A stretch of DNA of 5,143 nt from Desulfobacterales bacterium (GTDB lineage Bacteria; Desulfobacterota; Desulfobacteria; Desulfobacterales; UBA2174_A). A program made the position numbers and the translations under genes. Shown in pieces: positions 1-5,143 of the stretch. Below the pieces are notes generated by a model. It had not been told where the DNA came from and ran no database searches. It saw only the letters and a program-made list of their open reading frames with translations. Within the stretch, counting starts at the first letter, position 1. Every line of letters starts with the position of its first letter. The DNA lies in contig JALOPD010000265.1 of the NCBI GenBank assembly GCA_025454075.1, forward strand, positions 1 through 5,143, read 5' to 3'.

Positions 1-1
1 C

Positions 2-3000
2 GACGCGGGCGTCTGGGCGCAGATCTTGAACCTCGCGGCGCGGCTGGCGGGCGAGGTGACGGCGCTGGATCTGCCGGTCGTCAAGGCCGCGCGGCAAGTG
101 GCCGCTGGGGAAGCGGCGCTCGTCGTCCACCGGCCGGCGAAGAACCATCCGGCGGCGGTCGAGCTGCGCCGGTCCGGCCGCGCGGTCCATCTGGAGGGGC
201 GTTCGGCGGCGCGCATGGCCGAGGTGCTCTGTTGCCTGGCGGTCTGTCCGCCCGGCCGGCAGATGGGCCAGCAGGCGGGGTGGGCGTCCATGCGCTGCGC
301 GGACGACACGGTACCGGCGATCGAGGCTTTCGACCGCGAGGGGAAAGCGGTCGGGCGCTATCGGCTGCTGCCGGTGCTTCCCGCGGCCGGGATGCCGGGA
401 GGCGCGGCCCCCGATCTGCTGGATCTGACGCGAACCTTCTACCGGGTCTCGGAGGATAACCCTCGCGCAACGGAGCTGCTCCTCGGCATCGAGCTGCCTG
501 GCCAGCGGCTCTCCTTCCCGGTCGGGCTTGCGCTCGCGGAAGTGGCGGTGCGCACGACGCTGGAGGCCACGGCCGTGGCCCTGCCGCTGGCGGCCTGCGG
601 TCCGGGACCGGTGCGGGGCGTTTGCCTGCGGATCGAGGAGCGGCCCGGCCGGGATGCCTGCCTGGCGGTGGAGCAAGCCGGGGGCGCGGGCAGGACCGTT
701 ATCCGCGCATGCGGCGATGGGCGCCGCCTGGCGGACCTGCTCCGGGACTGGGTGCGCATCGGCCTGGCCGCCGAGGGCTCGGCGGACGCAGGCGCGCGAC
801 GACTGCGCGACCGTATCGATAAGATCCTGTCCACGTTCGCCGCGGAGGCACCGCTGCCGGCCCGCGGGGCACAGACCGCGATCCGGCGCCGGCTGAGCTG
901 GCGCTCCGAGACCGAGCGACTGATCGAGTGCCTGCGCCGGGTTCCGCCGGGAAGCGGCCCCGTCCAGGGCCTCGCGCTGGTCAGCAAGCCCGGGAAGGCG
1001 CGGGCGCAGGTGCGGCGCGAAATCGCCGGCATCCTGCGCGCCCGGGGATACGTGCCCGCCGTCGTCGTCCTGAACGCCTACAAGCCCGGCCTCTCCTGGC
1101 TGCGGGAGGTCGTGCAGCCGGCGCTCGAGGCCATCCCGCAGGTGGAGCGCGTGCGGATTGCCTGCCGCGAGTTTGCGCCCGATCCGCCGGCCCTGGAGAT
1201 GCGCTCCCGCTGGCTGCAGGAGCTCTATCCCGGGCCGGACCTGCTGGCCGCCGCTCTAAGACTGCCGCTCGCGAAGGTGAAGCTCTCCCGGCGCCGCCGG
1301 CTGCCCGATGCCTATCTCGTTACGGCCTGGGACCGGAGCGGCGCGCGGGTCTACCGGGCGGGGTTCACGCCGCGGGTGGGCCGGCTGCCCTATCTTCCCG
1401 GGCACCCGGAGCTGGGGTGGGTGCACCCGTGCACGGGAGGAATCCGGCTGGTCCAGGCCGGCCGCGAACTCCTGGACGAGAGTTTTCCGACCGACCGCGA
1501 ACGCTGCTGGCAATTCTTCCAGCAGAATCTCCTGCCGGAGCTCGAAAGCGCCATGGCCGCGCGGGTATCGGCCGGCGGAGGACCGCCTCCGGCTTTCTGG
1601 GAAGAGGCGGCCTTCGATGTGCGCATCTCCGAGACCGACGAGCGCCTGGGGATCGGCGAGGAGCGCATCGCGCCGCTGGAGGCCCTGCACGAGGACCTGT
1701 ATTTCGTGCTGCTGGACCATTTCCGGCTCTTCGCCGAAAAGCACCGGCTGCCGGCCGACAGCCAGTTCGGCCGGATCCTGCCGCGGGTCTCGACGGCGGC
1801 GCCGGGAGGGCGGCCCCGAGTCGTTTTCCGGGCGCGGGCGTATGAGGGGGAGGCGGCGTCAAACGTGCCGGGCCCGAAGCCGGAGGCCGCGATAACCTCC
1901 ATCGCACTCGACGGCGGAAGACTCGCCTTCGAGATCGAGGCGGTCCGTCCGTCCGCCCTGCAGGGGCCAGCGGCCGAATCGGTCCGCGTGGCGCGCGCGC
2001 GGGGACTGGATCTTAGCCTGGACGACCGCAGGGGGCGTTTCATCTTAAGGACGGCGCGGCCCCGCCGGCCGGTCGGCCTCAGCCCCGGTTCGGACGGAAA
2101 AACCAGCATCCCGGCGCCGCCCCTGGACCGCCGGATTCCCCTGCGGGATCTCGAACGGCAGGTCCGGCGGCTTGGGGGGCTGCCCAACCTGCGCGCCTGG
2201 CGGGCCGGAACCAGCTGGCAGGGGCGCGCCATCTGGGCACTGGAGGCGGTCCTGGCGGGCGGCGGAAAGGTCGCCTCCTTGACTCGCGCCCGGCTGCTCA
2301 AGCCCACGCTGTTGCTGAACGCCCGCCACCATGCCAACGAGGTCTCCAGCACCAACGCCGCGCTGCGGCTGGCCTGGGAGCTGGCGTCCGAGCCCTGGGG
2401 GCGTCAGGTTCTCAAGCGCGTGAACGTCGCCATCGTCCCGGTCGAGAACGTGGACGGGGTCGCCACGATGGAAGAGCTCCTGCCCGGCTGCGAGAGCCAC
2501 AAGCTGCACGCCGCGCGCTACAATGCGCTGGGCGTCGAGTGGTACGGCGACTATTTTCTGGAAAAGCCGCGGTTTCCGGAGGCCCGCGTCAAGCCGCTCC
2601 TGTGGCGGCGCTGGCTGCCGCTGGTCGTGCTGGACGCCCACGGGGTCCCCAGCCACGAGTGGGACCAGCCTTTCTCGGGCTACGCCCCCGGACGGTTCCG
2701 GCAGTTCTGGATTCCCCGGGCGTTCATCTATGCGATCGTGCCTTTCATCGATGAAATTTCCCACCCCGGCCATGGGTCGGCGCGGGAAATTTCAAAAGTT
2801 ATGGCCCGGGCGGTCAGAGCGGATCAAAGAATACAAAAAATGGACCGCGAGCTGAAGGACCGATATGGCCGCTATGCGCGTTCATGGGAACCGCAGGTTT
2901 TCCCTCCAGTGGGCGGCAAAGGGCTTACGGTGTTGCCGAGCGAGAAGCGGCTGGCAGGGATGAACTTCGGCGTGCAGCGTTTTCCGGTTACGGTTTCCGA

Positions 3001-3199
3001 GATCGTCACCGAGGTGACCGACGAAGTGGTGTCCGGCCGGCTGCTGGGGCTTTGCGCTCGCGCTCATCTGACGGTTGCCAGAGCGCTGATGGATTGGCTG
3101 GGGCGTCAAGCTCCAGGCCGGCTGATACGGAAACAAACCGCTGAGAGTGGGCTGGTGATGTACTGGGAGGCCGGAGACAGGGGGCGAAAACGGCAATAA
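2..3199 (+). CDS. Large multidomain M14-family zinc metallopeptidase (5'-truncated by window edge)
   Basis: Predicted zinc metallopeptidase of the M14 (carboxypeptidase A-like) superfamily. Substrate is unknown, and localisation cannot be judged because the N-terminus lies outside the window. The frame is open from base 2 (DAGVWAQI then a TTG at 26), so TTG26 is probably internal; residue numbers here count from it. The peptidase domain spans roughly 704-1040. It starts with a typical 'G-S-x-x-GR' strand-turn (RAGTSWQGRAIW, 726-737). The HxxE zinc motif is in ARHHANE (H769, E772), an NPDG-like block reads NVDG (808-811), the third zinc ligand is probably H872 in DAHG, and the candidate catalytic Glu is E992 (or E996) in TVSEIVTEV. 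Upstream are two similar modules (about 1-73 and 166-248) and an unassigned segment (about 285-700) with NAYKPGLSWL at 350-359. The protein is far longer than a simple M14 enzyme of 300-400 residues. The classical substrate-binding NR pair appears replaced (GVEWYGDYF, 836-844). M14 membership is well supported; the N-terminal domains are not recognised. Confidence 0.85.
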   Translation, partial: DAGVWAQILNLAARLAGEVTALDLPVVKAARQVAAGEAALVVHRPAKNHPAAVELRRSGRAVHLEGRSAARMAEVLCCLAVCPPGRQMGQQAGWASMRCADDTVPAIEAFDREGKAVGRYRLLPVLPAAGMPGGAAPDLLDLTRTFYRVSEDNPRATELLLGIELPGQRLSFPVGLALAEVAVRTTLEATAVALPLAACGPGPVRGVCLRIEERPGRDACLAVEQAGGAGRTVIRACGDGRRLADLLRDWVRIGLAAEGSADAGARRLRDRIDKILSTFAAEAPLPARGAQTAIRRRLSWRSETERLIECLRRVPPGSGPVQGLALVSKPGKARAQVRREIAGILRARGYVPAVVVLNAYKPGLSWLREVVQPALEAIPQVERVRIACREFAPDPPALEMRSRWLQELYPGPDLLAAALRLPLAKVKLSRRRRLPDAYLVTAWDRSGARVYRAGFTPRVGRLPYLPGHPELGWVHPCTGGIRLVQAGRELLDESFPTDRERCWQFFQQNLLPELESAMAARVSAGGGPPPAFWEEAAFDVRISETDERLGIGEERIAPLEALHEDLYFVLLDHFRLFAEKHRLPADSQFGRILPRVSTAAPGGRPRVVFRARAYEGEAASNVPGPKPEAAITSIALDGGRLAFEIEAVRPSALQGPAAESVRVARARGLDLSLDDRRGRFILRTARPRRPVGLSPGSDGKTSIPAPPLDRRIPLRDLERQVRRLGGLPNLRAWRAGTSWQGRAIWALEAVLAGGGKVASLTRARLLKPTLLLNARHHANEVSSTNAALRLAWELASEPWGRQVLKRVNVAIVPVENVDGVATMEELLPGCESHKLHAARYNALGVEWYGDYFLEKPRFPEARVKPLLWRRWLPLVVLDAHGVPSHEWDQPFSGYAPGRFRQFWIPRAFIYAIVPFIDEISHPGHGSAREISKVMARAVRADQRIQKMDRELKDRYGRYARSWEPQVFPPVGGKGLTVLPSEKRLAGMNFGVQRFPVTVSEIVTEVTDEVVSGRLLGLCARAHLTVARALMDWLGRQAPGRLIRKQTAESGLVMYWEAGDRGRKRQ
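11..244 (+). other. N-terminal module, copy 1 (protein-level repeat)
   Basis: This segment encodes a module beginning VWAQILNLAARLAGEVTALD and ending near EVLCCLAV. It matches the pattern of a second segment at about 521-769: 'AxR....E.TA..LP', then a variable linker, a short hydrophobic strand, 'V.L...GR.V...G' and a final 'R.A..L....' helix. The similarity is at protein level and was aligned by eye. The alternation of a helix, strands and a closing helix suggests a small alpha/beta domain, perhaps of the kind seen N-terminal to some glycosidases and peptidases. That last comparison is inference only. Confidence 0.5.
521..769 (+). other. N-terminal module, copy 2 (protein-level repeat)
   Basis: This is the second copy of the module at 11-244. 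VGLALAEVAVRTTLEATAVA followed by LPL aligns with the first copy's AARLAGEVTALDLPV, sharing A-x-R, E-x-T-A and LP at equal spacing. The copy ends with GDGRRLADLLRDWVRIGL, matching the closing helix EGRSAARMAEVLCCLAV of copy 1. It is preceded by DLTRTFYRVSEDNPRATELL (starting about nt 422), which may belong to the repeat unit. The matching part upstream of copy 1 would then lie outside the window. Confidence 0.5.
2753..2793. repeat. Paired GAAATTTC palindromes forming an 11-bp inverted repeat inside the peptidase gene
   Basis: TGAAATTTCCC (2752-2762) and GGGAAATTTCA (2784-2794) are perfect reverse complements separated by 21 bases. Each contains the self-complementary octamer GAAATTTC. In protein terms both copies encode Glu-Ile-Ser (DEIS and REIS), flanking HPGHGSA. 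The repeat could form a stem in the mRNA, but it is coding and has no U-tract, so it is not a terminator. It may be a by-product of a short protein repeat. Confidence 0.5.
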
Positions 3200-3216
3200 A
3201 ACCGGCAATGATTTTA

Positions 3217-3229
3217 TTAATTGCATTAA
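3217..3229. promoter_or_regulatory. Imperfect palindrome TTAAT-TGC-ATTAA, possible operator
   Basis: Five-base arms flank a three-base centre, and the palindrome overlaps the proposed -35 region. A regulator bound here would block the promoter. The winged-helix-like tail of the Fic protein is one conceivable ligand, but nothing in the sequence proves it. In such AT-rich DNA short palindromes are common. Confidence 0.2.
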
Positions 3230-3248
3230 CAACTTATTGATATATAAT
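3221..3248 (+). promoter_or_regulatory. Putative sigma70-type promoter for the Fic gene
   Basis: A perfect TATAAT lies at 3243-3248. A weak -35 candidate, TTGCAT (3221-3226), sits 16 bases upstream and shares three of six positions with TTGACA. A better hexamer, TTAACA (3226-3231), is only 11 bases from the TATAAT and is therefore badly spaced. Transcription would begin near 3255, giving a leader of about 50 bases before the Fic start at 3308. The region is so AT-rich that TATAAT could arise by chance. Confidence 0.4.
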
Positions 3249-3298
3249 AATTAACAGAGAAAATTATTCCGGCAATAAAGACGAGCTCGAAAGAAAAA

Positions 3299-3304
3299 GA
3301 GGGG
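3299..3304 (+). promoter_or_regulatory. Ribosome binding site supporting the TTG start of the Fic gene
   Basis: GAGGGG follows an A-rich run and lies just ahead of TTG at 3308, with 5 bases between GAGG and the start codon. It favours TTG3308 as the start. The alternative ATG at 3338 has only a weak AGGG three bases upstream of its codon, which is too close for good initiation. Confidence 0.45.
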
Positions 3305-3307
3305 CTT

Positions 3308-4498
3308 TTGGCAGCGACCGAAGAAAGAATAGGGTTGATGGAGCCGATGCTCCCTCCGGAGGGCGAGCGCAACATTGAAGATCTTGCCATCGATCTGGCG
3401 ACAAAGGCCGCGGAATTGGCAGGCCAACTACCGCAACCTGTAAGGCTCGGTTTGGGCGATCTTGTGCGTTCGATGAACTGCTACTATTCCAACCTTATAG
3501 AGGGGCACGATACTCACCCCCGTGATATTGAACGCGCTTTGACTCATTCCGACTACTCGGCCGACCCCGAGAAGCGGGTTTTGCAGCTCGAAGCAGTGGC
3601 CCATATAGAGTTGCAACGGCTTATCGATCATCGCGAGGATTTGCCGGCCGAGCCAACCAGCACCGAATACATCACCTGGCTGCATCGGGAATTCTGCCGC
3701 CGCCTACCGGACGAGCTGCTCTGGGTTGATAATCCGGACTCAAACGAACGGCTGCGCGTCATTCCAGGGGAGCTGCGGAAGGGGTGGGTGCAGGTCGGCA
3801 GGCACATTCCGCCAAGCGCCGAAGCATTGCCGCGCTTTCTGAAACGGTTTTACGAAGCTTACGAAATGCAAAAGCTCTCGCGCCTGCGCCGGATCATTGC
3901 CATTGGATCGGCGCATCACCGATTGCTGTGGATACACCCCTTCTACGACGGCAACGGGCGTGTAGCCCGCCTGATGTCGCACGCTTCTCTTCTGCGCTGC
4001 GGAGTGGGAAACAGCCTTTGGTCGGTGGCGCGTGGATTGGCGCGAAATGTTCAGGACTATAAGGCCCAGCTGATGGCTGCCGATACGCCACGTCGCGGCG
4101 ACCTGGATGGGCGCGGGACGCTGTCAACGCAAGCCTTGACCGCTTTTTGCGAGTTTTTTCTGACCGTCTGTATCGATCAGGTGCAATTCATGGCGGCGCT
4201 GCTCGATCCAAACGAGCTGTTGCGCCGGATGCGGCTCCATGTCGAAGAGGAAGTGCAGGCTGGAAATCTTCCAAGGGGTTCGCTCTCGATGCTCCGCGAA
4301 GCCTTGCAGGCCGGCGAGGTGTCGCGTGGCCGCGCCGGCGAAATTACCGGCTACGGCGAGCGCATGGCCCGCAACGTCGTTTCAGAACTTCTCAAAAAAG
4401 GCTACCTGAAGGCAGCAGGTCCACGTGCTCCGCTCGTGCTCGCCTTCCCGATAGATGCGGTTGAGCGTTGGTTTCCAAGGCTGTACCCGGCGGTTTAG
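3308..4498 (+). CDS. Fic family protein (predicted AMP transferase) with built-in inhibitory motif and C-terminal winged helix
   Basis: Predicted Fic-domain enzyme of 396 residues. Fic enzymes typically transfer AMP from ATP to a hydroxyl side chain of a target protein; the target here is unknown and probably cytoplasmic. The active-site loop HPFYDGNGRVAR (H210-R221) matches the complete HPFx(D/E)GNGRxxR consensus, with catalytic H210. The inhibitory motif [S/T]xxxE[G/N] is present as SNLIEG (S61, E65, G66) in the N-terminal helical region. This places the protein in class II, where the Glu blocks productive ATP binding in the same chain, so no separate antitoxin is required. Residues about 328-382 resemble a winged-helix domain with the helix-turn-helix pattern GEVSRGRAGEITGYGERMAR. 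The start is TTG3308 on ribosome-site evidence; ATG3338 would give 386 residues. The frame has no internal stop and all key residues are intact. Base composition is lower in GC than the upstream peptidase gene. The family assignment is firm; the cellular role is not. Confidence 0.93.
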   Translation: MAATEERIGLMEPMLPPEGERNIEDLAIDLATKAAELAGQLPQPVRLGLGDLVRSMNCYYSNLIEGHDTHPRDIERALTHSDYSADPEKRVLQLEAVAHIELQRLIDHREDLPAEPTSTEYITWLHREFCRRLPDELLWVDNPDSNERLRVIPGELRKGWVQVGRHIPPSAEALPRFLKRFYEAYEMQKLSRLRRIIAIGSAHHRLLWIHPFYDGNGRVARLMSHASLLRCGVGNSLWSVARGLARNVQDYKAQLMAADTPRRGDLDGRGTLSTQALTAFCEFFLTVCIDQVQFMAALLDPNELLRRMRLHVEEEVQAGNLPRGSLSMLREALQAGEVSRGRAGEITGYGERMARNVVSELLKKGYLKAAGPRAPLVLAFPIDAVERWFPRLYPAV

Positions 4499-4575
4499 CC
4501 GCAAGCCCGGTTTACGGCGGCGACACGGGGGGCTTTGTCCCAAACGGAGGCCGGCACTGCATTCGCCCGATCCCG
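4499..4575. other. Convergent intergenic gap, no clear terminator
   Basis: The gap lies between the stop codon of the Fic gene and the stop codon of the minus-strand gene. The best hairpin I find is weak (GACA...TGTC around the G-run), and no T-tract follows on either strand. Termination may be Rho-dependent or lie beyond the stop codons. Confidence 0.4.
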
Positions 4576-5143
4576 CTATGGTTCAGGCAGGTTCAGTCGA
4601 CACTTCGGCGGGCGCAAAGCATCCGCGGTTATCCAGTCACGTTTCGCACCGGATACCGCAAACGGCGAGTCCTTTTCATCGAAGACGAGTCGGAGATCAT
4701 CCGGGTGCATGACGCCCAGCTTCAATTCCCTGGCACGCTGGATCGCGACCCAGTCCCAGTTGCTGAATTCCGGATCACACAGTTTGGAATCCGTCCCCCT
4801 GAAAACGCGTTTCCCCTCAGGCCATCTGAGGTCCTTGATTACTCCACCGAGGGCATCCAGCCACCCCGAGGGTTGAGGTTCATACCGCCCGTGCAGGCCA
4901 TCGGGGGCCTTCAGCATCCCGTAGCGCAGAACCGCCAGGCCCACGACATCCGCGGCGATGATATCGCGCGCGGCCAGGACGAGGTCGGCCTGGCAGAACG
5001 GGCGATCGCTATCGTCGGGTCCCCCCGTAAGGATGATCTGGCTGGCGTCGGCCACGCACAGCCGCTCTTTTTCAATATGGGGCAGATGCAAATCCGCTAA
5101 CTGTTCGTGATAAAGGGGCTCATTTCGGATCGGGTCGTCCTCG
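4576..5143 (-). CDS. DUF362 domain-containing protein, C-terminal part (5' end beyond window)
   Basis: The minus-strand frame ends at TAG (4576-4578) and stays open through the right edge, giving 188 visible C-terminal residues. It enters as EDDPIRNEPLYHEQLADL; the TTG at 5091 is therefore likely internal. The pattern fits the end of DUF362 proteins: a 'H.ADLh' element, RLCVADASQIILTGGP (the family's '.v.DA......GGP' strand), then ADLVLAARDIIAADVVGLAV (the 'aS.D.vA.DavG' helix), and a late ARELKLGVMHPDDLRLVFDE matching the usual 'rA.elGlG....dd..iv' ending. The family's biochemical function is poorly established; members are often found in anaerobes and may carry ferredoxin-type iron-sulfur clusters. 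No CxxCxxC motif is visible in this part. A stretch between the two conserved halves, about YEPQPSGWLDALGGVIKDLR, is family-variable. It converges with the Fic gene and is not in its operon. The assignment is from motif pattern, not alignment. Confidence 0.7.
   Translation of the reverse strand, partial: EDDPIRNEPLYHEQLADLHLPHIEKERLCVADASQIILTGGPDDSDRPFCQADLVLAARDIIAADVVGLAVLRYGMLKAPDGLHGRYEPQPSGWLDALGGVIKDLRWPEGKRVFRGTDSKLCDPEFSNWDWVAIQRARELKLGVMHPDDLRLVFDEKDSPFAVSGAKRDWITADALRPPKCRLNLPEP

Larger units (their letters stand above)
3191..3279 (+). repeat. Short direct repeats CGGCAATAAA bordering the AT-rich gap
   Basis: CGGCAATAAA occurs at 3191-3200, where it includes the peptidase stop codon, and again at 3270-3279. 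A partial copy, CGGCAATGA, lies at 3203-3211. The two perfect copies bracket almost exactly the AT-rich stretch. They could be traces of an insertion or deletion, iterated protein-binding sites, or chance similarity in a short region. No inverted terminal repeats or transposase accompany them. Confidence 0.45.

Noticed and set aside
26..28. TTG at 26 as the true start of the peptidase gene
   Set aside because: The frame is open upstream to the window edge and the residues there (VWAQI) belong to the repeated module. No ribosome binding site precedes the TTG.
439..1032. Minus-strand frame of 197 codons, and plus-strand alternative frames at 528-896 and 928-1845
   Set aside because: These are Arg/Ala/Gly-rich translations with no domain pattern, overlapping the continuous sense frame that runs through to the M14 domain.
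1390..2355. Long minus-strand open frame (321 codons) inside the peptidase gene
   Set aside because: It is antisense to a frame with clear M14 motifs further on. The translation is Arg/Ser/Pro/Ala-rich low-complexity sequence typical of the shadow frames of very GC-rich genes, with no recognisable motif.
3203..3227. GCAAT...ATTGC stem as a terminator for the peptidase gene
   Set aside because: The stem has only five base pairs, mostly A-T, with a ten-base loop and no following T-run. It is too weak to call.
3191..3279. CGGCAAT repeats as a CRISPR array or attachment-site pair
   Set aside because: The repeats are too short and unevenly spaced for CRISPR. There is no integrase, tRNA or other mobile gene nearby to support attachment sites.
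3308..4498. Fic gene as the toxin of a two-gene toxin-antitoxin module
   Set aside because: No small antitoxin gene lies directly upstream or downstream, and the inhibitory motif is already in the same protein.
4468..5100. Plus-strand frame of 210 codons downstream of the Fic gene
   Set aside because: It overlaps the Fic 3' end and is antisense to the frame with DUF362-like motifs. Its own translation has no recognisable pattern.

Overview
The window reads as chromosomal sequence from a high-GC bacterium. Its lineage cannot be fixed from this sequence. It holds three protein genes: one large metallopeptidase truncated by the left edge, one complete Fic-family gene, and the C-terminal part of a DUF362-type gene entering from the right edge on the minus strand. 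I see no tRNA, rRNA, CRISPR array or transposase.

Left region (2-3199, plus strand): one long open frame already open at the window start. Its C-terminal third is an M14 (zinc carboxypeptidase-like) domain with a readable HxxE zinc site, a later zinc-ligand His and a candidate catalytic Glu. About 700 residues precede the peptidase. They contain two similar modules in tandem, followed by an uncharacterised segment. The segment that aligns with the substrate-binding 'GVDxNRN' block of classical carboxypeptidases reads GVEWYGDYF, so specificity is probably not that of a classical carboxypeptidase. GC content is extreme in the 5' half (80% in the hand-counted line 541-600) and falls toward the 3' end (52% in 2821-2880).

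Middle (3200-3307): a short, strikingly AT-rich gap (3211-3270 is about 83% A+T by hand count). It has a perfect TATAAT box, a small imperfect palindrome and copies of CGGCAATAAA at both margins. It separates the peptidase from the Fic gene and probably holds the Fic promoter.

Right region: the Fic gene (3308-4498, plus) encodes a self-inhibited AMP-transferase-type protein: an SxxxEG inhibitory motif, the HPFxxGNGRxxR active-site loop, and a C-terminal winged-helix-like tail. Its composition (62% GC in 3661-3720) differs from the peptidase gene, and with the AT-rich leader this suggests separate acquisition. It converges with the DUF362-like gene (4576-5143, minus), leaving a 77-bp gap with no convincing terminator.

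Nothing links the three genes into one pathway. Fic has its own apparent promoter and the third gene is on the opposite strand. The most unusual items are the architecture and altered active-site block of the M14 protein, and the AT-rich island with its repeats.
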